64,000 nucleotides of DNA from Fulvia fulva (taxonomy: Eukaryota; Ascomycota; Dothideomycetes; Mycosphaerellales; Mycosphaerellaceae). Under the pieces are notes generated by a model. The model did no database searches. It was not told the origin of the DNA and worked only from the letters and a program-made list of their open reading frames with translations. The position numbers and the translations under genes were made by a program. The number at the start of each line of letters is the position of its first letter. Position 1 is the first letter of the stretch. The stretch lies in the NCBI RefSeq assembly GCF_020509005.1, contig NC_063012.1, positions 372,001-436,000 on the forward strand, given 5' to 3'. Of the stretch, positions 1-10,231 are shown piece after piece.

Positions 1-602
1 TATTCTCTGCGGATCAAGCGGATGAGCATCGAGCTGAACTCAGCGCCGAGATTGCAGCAGCCGAGAAAGTCATCGCCACGACGCAAGCTCAGGAATCTGA
101 CGGCCAGAAGAGCGCTACAGCACCGCAGTCGAGCTGGGGCGACGGAAAGAGCAACAAGTTTGAACCAGTGCTCGAGAAGGTGAAGGCAAAGACTCGTCCA
201 GACGGTAGTGCTAGCCCTTCGGACGCTGCTGTAGATGATCTGGCCAACCTTCGAATCGTGGATGAGCCGGCCACGCCGCGCATCGCTGTCAACGCAGAGT
301 CGATGCGGATCTTTGCCCGCATGTTCCCAGTTAGTGTTGAGGATGTCTTCAAGGGTCTAGTGAAGTGGCAACAGGTCGTCACGGCCATGGCCGATGCCGG
401 ATTCTCCGCTACTCATACTGGCGGCTCAGCAGTACACTTCGACCCAACCGTTGATCTTGCGGCTGCAGGCTCTATCGTGTTCCACAAGCCGCATCCAGAT
501 CCAAACGTGGATCCGATCATGCTTCAGACAATGGGCAAGCGCATGAGAAAGTGGTTTGGGTGGGATGGAGATAGCTTTGTGGAGAGAGCTAGGCAGACAT
601 GA
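1..602 (+). CDS. 3' end of fungal protein of unknown function with C-terminal GGSAVxF/FHxPHP domain (partial)
   Basis: The reading frame is open from the first bases of the window and ends at TGA 600-602, so the N-terminus lies outside. The first 70 or so visible residues are Ala/Glu/Lys-rich and low complexity. The last 110 are well ordered: a helix-like stretch, then GF..THTGGSAVHF, then IVFHKPHPDP, then MLxxxGKRMxKWFGW. I have seen this tail in large uncharacterised fungal proteins but cannot name a family. The order of motifs (G-F, G-S-x-x-x-F, h-x-H-x-P-H-P, then a leucine/glycine helix) resembles HicA-type small RNA-binding folds; that is inference. No intron is visible. Function unknown. 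Confidence 0.7.
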   Translation, partial: FSADQADEHRAELSAEIAAAEKVIATTQAQESDGQKSATAPQSSWGDGKSNKFEPVLEKVKAKTRPDGSASPSDAAVDDLANLRIVDEPATPRIAVNAESMRIFARMFPVSVEDVFKGLVKWQQVVTAMADAGFSATHTGGSAVHFDPTVDLAAAGSIVFHKPHPDPNVDPIMLQTMGKRMRKWFGWDGDSFVERARQT

Positions 603-1621
603 CAGAGGCCGGAGAGGAGAGGGGCAAGTGAGACAGAATGAGAGGGAGACCCGCTGCGACGCGCTAATGAGAAGTAGGTGGACTTCCAGCGATAATCTTT
701 CGCTCGACTGCGCGATGGCGGTGTTTCAATATCGCGGTCGTGTAGGTAGTATCTGTCCATTCGGGGACGCCGGACCACTCCCAGATGGTATGAGCTCCTG
801 GATCACAGCGGAGTGGCGAAACTGGACATGATCTCCATGTCAATGTACAATGGCATGCAGCTCCTTGAGCCTCAACCGCGAGCTAAATAACATGCTTGGT
901 CACTAACAACCAGCTTCTGTCCTTTCCGCAACCGGGACCGAGACGCTGGCGAAGTTCGGACGCTGCAGTGAACAACCGTCCCCAGCATGTAGACATGGTC
1001 GGTGATATTTGGTTCTTTTCCCGACCTTGAGCTTTGCTTCCTTCGTTGCCGATCGCTCGGCAGCTACAGGGTGTTTCGTGCATGTGTGGATAGTGTCTTT
1101 GGTGCTAACTCACTGTATAGCCAGTCGACAGTACAGAACAGGCGAAAGAAGGGGGTTTCCGTTGGATTTTAGCGAATGAGACAACTCCAGCGATCAACGC
1201 CACGACTGACACTATCCACGTATGCAGTTGACACCCTGTAGAAGAGTGTAAGGTACACCATCATGATCTCAGCATAGCGTCTGTCCGTAGGAATGAGGCC
1301 ATCAAGGGCACCATGATGTTGAGAGACGCCCGGAAACTCCGGAAGTCAAGCTGGGATCGTGCATAATTCCTGAGAGTGTTGGATAGTGCCCCCAACAGAC
1401 ATGGACGGTGGCACTAACGCCTCGTGCACATCGCCACGCTCTGTACACTCCTTCAGCCGTTCGTCAAGCCTGAGCAGGATCCTTCATGCTGAACCATACG
1501 GAGCGCTCGCCTGTAGCGGCAACATCCACATCCATCCGGTGCCTTGCCGATCTCAACGTGGCTGACTGTCGCAGGATGCGGCTCCCCGAGCTTAGAAGGC
1601 GACGATGCAATAATTTGTGTT

Positions 1622-1869
1622 ACAAAGGAGCTAGTTCTGCATAAGTGATCAGTTTTATGCTGGGCAAGACCTATGCACAAGTTTGCGACGACGACAGCAA
1701 GGTCAATTAGTGCTTATACCAGACCAAAACTGGCAGCCCCGTTCGCCAGATCTCGCTCTGTCGTGTCGCTTTTGTTGCACGTCGAGCCCGTACGTATAAG
1801 ACCCAAGAGAAGGGCGTACTTTTGTGCATAAAGTTTTGGTCATCACTCATGCAAAACTAGCTCCTTTGT
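1622..1869. mobile_element. MITE-like element, 248 bp, with 28-bp terminal inverted repeats
   Basis: The first 28 bases (1622-1649, beginning ACAAAGGAGCTAGTT) match the reverse complement of 1842-1869 at 26 of 28 positions. A second inner block (TTGTGCATA near 1822, matched by TATGCACAA near 1672) also pairs. The interior is non-coding. I could not define a clear target-site duplication, so the class of the parent transposon is unknown. Confidence 0.6.
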
Positions 1870-2657
1870 TGAGCGAAGGGTAGCTTGGAGGGCATGCGTA
1901 AGTGAACGAGGCGAGCTTGCGAGCCGGAGTGAATGCAGCATGTCCGTAAAGCTCCCGTAGCGAGAATAACAATCAGACTCTGTCACCTTCGAAGCGCTGC
2001 GAACGGGAAGGTAAAGGGATAGAAGGGGAAGGGGAAGGGGAAGATCCGTGCTCAGTAGGGGTGGGTCTTAGGATAAAGGCTATCGCTAGCAAATTCGAGC
2101 TATCGTCTAATTGGCTAAAAAAAGAACTTACAGCTATTTAATTGGCTCGCTTCTTAGCCCCGGCGCGGTGAGACCCCCTTCGAGCACGTAAGAAACAATG
2201 CATATACACGTTGCGACGACATGCGGCATCGCGACGACAGCGGACAACTGCTTCCTCGAGCTGCGGGTGCTACCCTTCGCCCATTTCAAAAATGTGCTGT
2301 TGGCGGTTGTAAACCCCCAAGAGTAAGCGCAGCGGTGTGAAGCTCTATTGACTAGCCCGGCCTTCGAGGAGGGCGTGAAACACACGCCCGACTTACTATC
2401 CGAGTTTAGCCAACAGTAAACTCTACGACACACTAGCATAGTCTTAAATACGAGTTCGCCAACAGGCACAGCTCGGTAGGTCACGTGTTTATAGCAGCTT
2501 GAATTAGTCATTCCCAAACTTGAATTTAGCCAATCAGAAGAGGCGCCAAGACTCGTCCGGGGCTGGTGATAGAGCTCCACTCCCTCGCTGACGCCACTAC
2601 CTTCGTGCTCGCAAGCTCGCACTACGGTGGATGGCTAGCGCTCGGTCGCTACGCTTA

Positions 2658-2697
2658 AAAATGATATAAGGACGGAGGCCTTTCAATATATCATTTT
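2658..2697. repeat. AT-rich hairpin
   Basis: AAAATGATATA (2658-2668) is an exact inverted repeat of TATATCATTTT (2687-2697), with AAGG...CCTT continuing the pairing inward. No gene is adjacent. It could be the terminal hairpin of a decayed DNA element or a transcription terminator-like fold. Confidence 0.5.
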
Positions 2698-3186
2698 ATA
2701 GGCAAAGGAGCGAACGTTGCCAGCACGTGTGAAGTCAAGGATCGGCAAGGAAGTCTTGGCAGCGCGTGGGGAGTCTTGGCGATGTACCGCTCTCCCCGTG
2801 AAGCCCGAAGCTTCGCGTCAATTGCACGTCTTTGCTGCAACGACATCATGTTTTTGAAGGAAGTCTTGTCCATCGACTATGTTATGCATACGCCGTCGTG
2901 ACTTCTCTGAGAGCTCAGACACCAAGCAGCATGATCATTCATCTCGCTTGCCCAACAGACAGGATCAGGCCAAGCGCATCATAGCGCTGTGTTGGTCGTA
3001 CTAACTAAACCTTAGAAGTGTGCAGTAGTTCACGGCGGCCGGCCATGCCTTGCCATCAATAGGCATGCTTCTTTGCCCGGGACTTGGAGGGCTAATCCAG
3101 CCTCTGGCGCGGCTGCCTTTCTGGATATATTGATGATCTGATTACCCGGCTTCCTGGGAGGCATCGCGAGCCGGTACGCATGAAGC

Positions 3187-4053
3187 ATGAAGCCAGCGTT
3201 GAAGCAGAAAGGCATCACTGAGAAACGGAGAGCGCAGAATCGAGCTGCTCAGCGGGCTTATCGTTAGTATTGCTGCTTGTGTATGTTGATGTGGGTCTTT
3301 TCTGACGTTCTCTGTAGGTAACAGGCAGCAAGAATGTACCAGTTCACGGCGGGGTTCAGAGACAAAGGCCGAGTCTCTTGCCGTCGATTGTTCCTCCTGT
3401 CTTCAGACTTCACACATGAGCTGCGGCCCGCCATCTGTCAATGACTGGCAGAACTCACTGCCTACTCCGGGAAGCGATGGTGCCATGAGCCTCGTACCAC
3501 GGACACAAGTCACACCACTCCATTGGAACACTATACCGGAGCCGACACAATTGGATTGCAACTGGCTATCACTGGGTGAAGTAAGACGACTTGAAGTTGA
3601 AGTTACACGATCAACACAAGCTGATCTTGTACCTAGCCATACCAAAGCCCCAACGCCCTGCACAACACACTCTCCTTCAAAGACCCCGATACCAGCTTTG
3701 ATCATGTGTGGCGCAGGCCGCGCTCGTACTCCCTCAAGACAGCTCTACATCTAGCCGCAGAGAAAGGCTAATCCCAGTCCGTGGAGGAAGTCCTGCAGAC
3801 CAGTGAAGCCAACATTGATGCAGCTGATGCCGAAGGCAACACAGCACTTCACTTATCAGCTCGTGGTGGCCATCTGTCAGTGAGCCAGATCCTTATACAA
3901 CATGGTGCTACGATCACAGCTCGGAATAGTTCAGGCTATACGCCCTTGCATTGTGCGGTTGAGACATACTCACACGCTGTCGTGAGGCTGTTGATAGAGC
4001 GGGGCGTTGATGTTAATTTGACGGTTGGGCATTCGAATTTTCAGCTGCAATGA
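3187..4053 (+). pseudogene. bZIP-ankyrin protein gene, broken by frameshift and nonsense codon
   Basis: ATG 3187 opens a basic region, EKRRAQNRAAQRAYR, typical of fungal Yap/ankyrin-bZIP factors. A 55-nt intron (3263-3317, GTTAGT...TGTAG) splits the Arg codon, giving AYR|NRQQE. The frame then runs to TAG 3752-3754. Ankyrin-repeat sequence (LKTALHLAAEKG, then GNTALHLSARGGH and GYTPLHCAVE) lies in a different frame from about 3637 onward, so a frameshift or unrecognised intron is needed near 3640-3700. In that frame a TAA at 3769-3771 interrupts the first ankyrin repeat. The remaining ankyrin frame is open from 3772 to 4053. Members of this family are nuclear transcription regulators. With two lesions I call it a pseudogene; RNA evidence could change that. 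Confidence 0.7.
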
Positions 4054-4525
4054 TACCATAGTGTAACACTTCTCTTCATGCAGATGATGAAGACACATGT
4101 CAAGGCTCTCTGTGAATCTCTGTAAATTCCATCACTCCGCACGAGTTGCCAAGTTCCTTATGTCCCATCATCAGGTCAGCGCACTGATATCCATCTCGAG
4201 AGACACGAAGCGCTCGTCAGTAGCGAAAGCCATCACAGAGCCTTGAAAGAGAAAGTAAGAACCAAGACGATGAGTAGACCAGGGAACAGCGCCAATAGCG
4301 CATTATGCATTGCCACATCACGCCAGAACGCCATCACCTAATGTACAGCCTCCCATCCTTGGGGAACTTTTGATGCAGACAGTCATTCATGCATGCTCGG
4401 CCGTCATAGTCGCACAGTAGTCATCTTCAACCTTCGCTTCATGGCACGCCACAGGGAACAAGGAAGCCCGTGCTCCGCAGCTTGCCAGGCCTGATGCGCT
4501 CGACAATAGGGGTTCTCAACAACAC
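4054..4525. other. Intergenic, nothing recognised
   Basis: About 470 bases between the decayed ankyrin gene and the 3' end of the nucleolin-like gene. It probably contains the 3' UTR of the latter. I see no gene or repeat. Confidence 0.4.
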
Positions 4526-6225
4526 TTAGTCATCAAAGCTCTGTTTCTTTCCACTGCAAAAAGTTAGTCATGCTCATGTAGCTCGTGGGTCGTTACTTCC
4601 CTGAAATCTCCGAAACCTCCGCGGTTAGTAGATCCACCACCACGGCCACCGCGAGGAGCACCTACACAGAAGGGTGTTAGCCATACTCAAACTTCACGTG
4701 GCAACCGCGACTAAGCTGGGGATGCCGCGCGCATGTGTCAGACAGATGATGCCTCTGCCTTTCGGAATCACTCACCACGCCCCCTACCACCTCCACGGTC
4801 GCCAAATCCTCCACGCCCACGTCCGCCTCTCCCACCCCTGTCACCGAATCCGCCTCGGGACCCTCCACGACCTCCACCGCGGCCTCCGCCGAAGCCGCCA
4901 TCCTCACGGGGTGGTCTGGGAGTGCTGTAGTCCAGACGGATCGCGCGACCGGCGATGTCGACGCCAGCAAGGTTCTCCATGGCAGACTTGGCCTCCTCGA
5001 TGGAGCTGAACTCGACGTATCCGAAACCCTTTGGTGCGCCAGTCTCACGGTCGGTTGGAAGACGGACACCATTGACAGAGCCGTACTCCTGGAAGACCTC
5101 GGTGACCATGTCCTGGGTGGCATCAAAGCTAATGTTGCCAACGAAGAGAGTGGCGGAAGGTTGGCTCTCCTTGTCGCCGTATTGTTGACGACGGTCGTTG
5201 CTGCGCTGCTGTGGGGTCTGGCCGTTGTTGTTCTGGGTGCGTGGGGTGCCTAGGTCGACACGGATGTTACGTCCATCGAGCTCAGCACCGTTCTTTGCCT
5301 CGAGTGCCTTGGCGGCATCGTCGGCGCTCTCAAACTCGACGTAACCGTAGCCCTTGCTGCGGCCACTGTCACGGTCAGTGATGACACGGACAGCTTGGAT
5401 GGCACCGAACTCCTCGAACTCGCGGGTGAGCCACTCCTCGTCAACGCTCCAGCTGAGGTTGCCGACGAAGAGGTTGCCGGTGGCGGCAGGGTCCTCAGTC
5501 TTGGTCTTCTTGGATGTCTCCTCTTGCTCGGCCTCAGCCTTGCGCTTCTTGCTCTCGACTGGCTTTGGCTTCTCTTCCTCGGACTCATCATCGTCGCTCG
5601 ATTCGTCGGAGTCGTCAGAGTCATCGGCCTCAGCGCCGGCCTTGGTAGCTGGTTTCTCATCATCAGAGTCGGAGCTGTCATCATCATCCTCCTCTTCGTC
5701 AGACGACTCGGCCTTGGCCTTGCCGTTGGTCTTGGGGGCGGCAGCAGCCTTCTTTGATGCTGGCTCGTCGTCGGACTCGTCGGAGTCATCGGAATCGTCG
5801 CTGTCGGAGTCGTCCTTTGCTGGTGCCTTGGCAGTGCCGTTTACTTTTGCGGCTGGCTTAGCCTCCTCCTCGCTCTCGCTGTCATCAGATGAGTCGTCAG
5901 AGTCGTCCTTGGCAGCAGCCTTCTTCGCGACGCCGTTGGCCTTCTTCGGCGCTGGCTTGGTCTCCTCCTCGCTATCAGAGCTGGCGGAGCTGGCGCTGGT
6001 GTCCTCGTCATCGTCGTCGCTGGATGATGGAGTCGGTGCCTTCTTCTTGCTCTTCTTCTCGACCGCCTTGGCAGTCTTCTTTGCAGTCTCCTTTGAGGAT
6101 GACTTGGCCTCCTTTGCAGGCTTGGTGACGCGCCCGGCCGACACCTTCTCGGACTTGCTGGCCTTGGCCGCCTTCACAGGCGCCGCAGCGACAGCCTTCT
6201 TGCTGGTGCTCTTGTCCTTAGCCAT
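4526..6225 (-). CDS. NSR1: Nucleolin-like ribosome biogenesis protein (Nsr1/gar2 type)
   Basis: Acts in the nucleolus in pre-rRNA processing and 40S assembly, by homology to yeast Nsr1 and fission yeast gar2. Residues 1-245 are Lys/Ala blocks alternating with long Ser/Asp/Glu runs (casein-kinase-type acidic stretches). Two RRMs follow: about 250-325 (NLFVGNLSW, KGYGYVEF) and 357-432 (TLFVGNISF, KGFGYVEF), then an RGG/GFGDRGG tail. Exon 1 is 4776-6225. Intron 4662-4775 (GTGAGT...TGTAG) restores the frame into GAPRGGRGGG (exon 2, 4597-4661). A 43-nt intron follows (GTAACG, branch CTAAC, ...TTGCAG). Its acceptor is uncertain: TTGCAG gives an ending WKETEL, while the AG seven bases downstream gives KQSFDD. 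The upstream DNA carries four AAAGCCCTC boxes. Confidence 0.93.
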
Positions 6226-7187
6226 TGCTAAAGTGCTGGATGTCTATGATAAGGGTCTGCCACAGGAGTCAGTATAATGTCAAGCGACAATATGTAGAAG
6301 CCGTGCAATGCCGGCGTGAAGTCTCGTGGTAAAGCCCTCGTCTCAGAAGCCCAGCGGACAATGACGCAAGCGTCAGTCCTCGACAGTGACTGTCGTTCGT
6401 GGTAGCAGCAAAAGCCCTCGGGCGACAACAGTCGCTTTCAAAGCCCTCAGAACAGCCCGACTGGACAGCCACACAAGGTGGAATCCTCTCAAAAGCCCTC
6501 AGAAAGAGTCTCACGCGAAGTGAGTTTGCAACGCCGACGGCAAGAACGAGTCTTGCTTGGAGCCCACAGGTCGCGCCGAGTCGAGGCAGTGTGTTCCCAC
6601 AAGAGCCGAGCTCGCTGCAACTGATGATCCGACTGCCCACTGAGACTGGTCACGCAAGGCGACTCGAGTCTGTCAATATGCCACGCCCACAAGCGCACAA
6701 CAATGTGTGCGAAAGCTCGATCACGGCGGCGCCGAGGCGACAAAGTGAAGGAGGATGAAGAGCCAACGAACCGATGTGTGTAGTGCGCAAAGACGCAATG
6801 AATGTCAACAGGTGATGCTGACAGTAGGAGCCGACGTGAGTATGCAACAACACTCTTTGCGATGGTGGTGGAATGAGCAGAATTAGAAATGCGAACGAGG
6901 CAGGCGAGCTTTTATCCCAAGCTTTCTGCTAGCGTGGAGAAGGAACTTTTTTGCAGTGGCAGGTGCGTCAAGTTCAGGGCCCCTCGGCGATGATTCCGAC
7001 TGGGCGGCTGCTTCATGCAAGATTGACCCACTCGCCAATGCCTGCCCCGAGATGCGCTTCATGGTGCTTCATGGCGCTTCATCAGCAGCAGCCAACAGCA
7101 AACAACAAGATAGTCTCGGACAGTTCACACACTACTGTCGAGCTCGCTGCTATGCTGACAACATACCATCGATATCACTAACACAGC
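6226..7187. promoter_or_regulatory. Divergent intergenic region between NSR1 and ALG6
   Basis: About 960 bases serve as promoters for NSR1 (leftward) and ALG6 (rightward). The NSR1-proximal 280 bases hold four exact copies of AAAGCCCTC (6331-6339, 6411-6419, 6440-6448, 6492-6500), all in one orientation, reading GAGGGCTTT in the NSR1 direction. No protein-coding gene is supported here. Confidence 0.6.
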
Positions 7188-9047
7188 ATGGCTAACAGCC
7201 ATCGACCCAGGAAGAGGAGACGTAACGAGATTTCCTCCAGCAGCTCCAATGGCACTATCGCAGTCGACCCTGCAACCAAAAGAGATACACCAGCTTTCCC
7301 TTTGGTCGCCTTTCTCTGGCCTGCCAAAGGCAACACTGTCTCACAATGGGTAGTATTGCCCTGCGTGCTCTTAGTCATCGGCCTCTTCCGATGGTGTACA
7401 GCAATATGGCCATATTCTGGAATGGGCGTACCTCCTCTGTTCGGTGACTTTGAAGCCCAACGGCACTGGCTTGAAATCACGATCATTCTTCCAGTCACGC
7501 ATTGGTACTTTCACGACACAACCTGGTGGGGTCTGGACTATCCACCATTGACTGCCTACCACTCCTGGATCTTGGGCCAGGTCGGCTCTTTCATCAACAA
7601 GGACTGGTTTGCACTTTACCAATCACGAGGGCTGGAGACTCCGGATCTCAAGGTCTTCATGCGAGCGACCGTCTACGTCTCTGAACATTTGGTCTACGTT
7701 CCAGCAGTCATCATTTGCGTCAGGAACCTCGCTAAACTGCACACCATCAACTCGTGGGAATCAACAATCGCTCTGACGGCCATTCTCATGCAGCCAGCGA
7801 CTATCCTAATCGATCACGGCCACTTTCAGTACAACACCGTCATGTTGGGTCTGATCGTCGCCGCAATTTCGAGCATGATTGCTGGTCGAAACTTGTGGGC
7901 TTGCATCTTCTTCGTAGGAGCACTTGGATTCAAGCAAATGGCTTTGTTCTACGCTCTCATCGTCGCTGCCTATCTCGCAGGCTCATGCGTCAGCCCGAAG
8001 CTCAATGTGCTGCGATTTGCAGGGATCGCAATCGTTACGCTACTGTCCTTTGCGCTTTTATTCCTCCCAATTATGGCGGGAACCTTCTACGACACTTATC
8101 GCAACATACAGCTTCCTTCTGATGTGTCACTACCACCATTGCTCCAGAACTCCCCGATACAGCTCTCCGAAAAGGCGTGGTACTATCCATATCTGGTTCA
8201 GCTCACTCAGGTCATACACCGAGTCCTGCCCTTCGACCGTGGACTCTGGGAGGACAAAGTCGCCAACTACTGGTGCGCACTTCACACTTCAGGACTGTGG
8301 AAACTGGATCGAAGCAAAGCAGGACAAGCCAGATTACAATCGACCGCTTTACAGTGGACCGTATTATCACAGGTCATCCCTTGTGCAGTGATATTCTTCA
8401 AGCCAAAGAAGAACCTAATTCCGGTGGCCTTCGCTGCGGCGTCATGGGGCTTCTTCCTCTTCTCGTACCAGGTACACGAGAAGAATGTACTACTCCCATT
8501 GCTCCCGATGACACTGCTGCTGGCAACGAAGGACGGTATGAAGCCGAGGATTCGTGCTTGGGTAGGCTATGCGAACCTGCTAGCAACCTGGACTCTGTTT
8601 CCACTTCTCCACAAGGACGAGCTCAGGATACCATATGCAGTACTAACACCACTCTGGGCATTTCTGCTCGGTCTACCGCCATTCTCCATCAGTGCTTACA
8701 CCACATCGGCCGAAGACGGCGGTCTCGACATTCTCTCGAAGCTCATTCACTTGGGAACTTATGCTGCGGCTCTGCTATGGCACGTTGGCGAGCTCTTCAT
8801 TCTACCACCCACCAACAAACCGGATCTTTGGGTCGTTGGCAATGTCGCACTCGGCGCGTCTGGATTCTTCATCACCTACTTGTGGTGTCTCTGGCAACTG
8901 CTGAGTGACCACGGTAAGCAGTTGCAGCCCGTTCCGAGCTTGAAACTTCACTGACACTTTCCTGCCACAGACTTTCTAGTGATGGTTGGTCTCGCTAACC
9001 GCGAGACTCGCCCCAAGGTGTCCAGAATATCAAAGAAAGGAGATTAG
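7188..9047 (+). CDS. ALG6: Dolichyl-P-Glc:Man9GlcNAc2-PP-dolichol alpha-1,3-glucosyltransferase
   Basis: Adds the first glucose to the lipid-linked oligosaccharide in the ER lumen (N-glycosylation; GT57 family). The family signatures are clear: GDFEAQRHW (about residues 86-94) and WWGLDYPPLTAYHSW (113-127). Multiple hydrophobic segments follow. ATG 7188 starts an Arg/Ser-rich cytosolic N-tail. A 57-nt intron (8914-8970, GTAAGC...CCACAG) near the end replaces the unspliced terminus and gives a 600-aa protein ending SRISKKGD, which carries a dilysine KKxx ER-retrieval motif. If the intron is retained the protein stops at 8954 with 588 aa. The same frame stays open for 67 codons after TAG 9045-9047, which may reflect another splice form. 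Confidence 0.94.
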
Positions 9048-9251
9048 GGAATCAAGAATGCGGCATTTTGGATGCTTGTGACTGGAAGTGAGTACATACC
9101 TGCTCAAATGCAGAGGAAGGTTCACAAGGCGATGGAGCGATTCAATTCCCAGCATAGCGAGCAAGCCGCGGGTGTGGCGACCCCAGCGCAGAACGAAGAT
9201 GATCGAATGGAGGTAGTTACGCGGCGCTCCGGTTCTCCAGCTGACGACTGA
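9048..9251 (+). other. In-frame open extension after the ALG6 stop
   Basis: Directly after TAG 9045-9047 the ALG6 frame remains open for 67 codons to TGA 9249-9251 (begins GIKNAAFWMLVTGSEY, ends SGSPADD). The composition is protein-like. A 63-nt intron from GTTGGT (8985) to the TTAG at 9047 would join it in frame to ALG6, but the donor is weak. It may equally be chance or a small separate exon. Confidence 0.3.
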
Positions 9252-9470
9252 GCAGTGTGATCGCAGGTCTCAAGGAGAAGTATAGAGTAGAATCCTTCCA
9301 TCGTTGGCTGTATGTACAATACTGTACACTGTTGTACACTGAGCATTTCATCCCCTCTTGCTGCGCGCGCCTCTACTGTATCGTCATGCCCCCATGTACC
9401 CCGTCTTGAACGCCGTCCCTATGCATGTAATGTACACCTCTTGCCTCCACATCCGTGAGATGGTCATTGC

Positions 9471-9936
9471 TCACGCAATGTTGAACCCATAACTCTGCAT
9501 ACAACTCCTGTACTTGCTGACCATATCTTTACATGCCTCTTGAGGATCGGAGGCCGTGGAGAAGAGCATGCATTCGTCGCGGGCAGATTTCTCGTCTTTG
9601 CAGACGCAGCAGGGCTGGAAGAGTGTTTAGTCAGTCACAGAGCTGGGCGAGGCGTTGTGGGCATAAGATGCGATGGCGGAGATGCGGGGGAAGAACCGTA
9701 AGGGAGGTCCAGCATTGATGTTATGATTGTGTTTGTGCGCTGGTTTGCGCACTTTTTCATCGTGGTTGCATGCATACCTTAACCTTGCCAGCGGTCTCTC
9801 CCTGCGGTTTTAAATCCGATGCGGCGTTGTTCAGCGTCGCGAGCGTTGTGGTGTTTGTGGGCATTATGTTGACTGCGCCGGTGGGTTGAGGTGCATCCGT
9901 CGAGGCAGAGCTGCCGAAGATGTTGAAGCCGAACAT
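9471..9936 (-). CDS. COX17: Cytochrome c oxidase copper chaperone
   Basis: Delivers Cu(I) in the mitochondrial intermembrane space to Sco1 and Cox11 for cytochrome oxidase assembly. Two exons: 9778-9936 encodes a 53-residue N-terminal region (MFGFNIFGSS..., ending GKVK), and 9471-9614 encodes PCCVCKDEKSARDECMLF...SCMQSYGFNIA. The join recreates the KPCCVC copper site, and the CX9C-type cysteines are present (DEC, EAC, RSC). The 163-nt intron (9615-9777) starts GTATGC and ends TTCCAG; it is long for this window. The total is 100 aa; yeast Cox17 is 69, so the N-terminal extension is longer than in yeast. The gene is head-to-head with RNA1. Confidence 0.93.
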
Positions 9937-10231
9937 GATTGTGGTATGGCGTTGGTGGGTGAACAGAAGGAAAATTGTTTGAACATGCGATCCAGAGTCG
10001 TGAAATCGTCATTCACTTTGTCAGCACGCGGTGTTTAGAGTTTGGGTAGCGTGGCTGCAAGGGCGGCGGCGTCAAGGGCCGAGGCGTTGCCAGGGTGTTG
10101 GAATTTCGAGAATCACCCCACTATAAACATCGTCCCTCGGTGTTTCTCTCAATACCACTTTTGCATTGATTCGGCTGAACAAGAAGTCTCCACGCCACTC
10201 ATACGCGACGCTCACCTGCAAGACACATACC
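9937..10231. promoter_or_regulatory. Bidirectional promoter region, COX17 / RNA1
   Basis: A 295-base gap lies between the start codons of two divergent housekeeping genes. I see no strong TATA box or repeat. Shared regulation is inferred only from arrangement. Confidence 0.45.

Larger units (their letters stand above)
603..3186. other. Gene-poor region with inverted-repeat elements
   Basis: About 2.6 kb without a convincing gene. Open frames here are short and low in coding character. It holds a 12-bp inverted repeat (1086-1097 / 1208-1219), a MITE-like element with 28-bp terminal inverted repeats (1622-1869), a short purine-rich (GGGGAA)n tract (about 2022-2043), several copies of ATTGGCTAAA-like motifs in both orientations (2106-2540), and an AT-rich hairpin (2658-2697). 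It looks like accumulated remnants of non-autonomous DNA elements. Confidence 0.5.

Noticed and set aside
2134..2622. 162-codon minus-strand open frame
   Set aside because: No ATG context, low-complexity or domain support; the region is full of inverted repeats and looks non-coding.
5354..6277. Long Ser-rich open frame opposite the nucleolin-like gene
   Set aside because: It mirrors the Asp/Glu/Ser/Lys runs of NSR1 on the other strand; no independent features.
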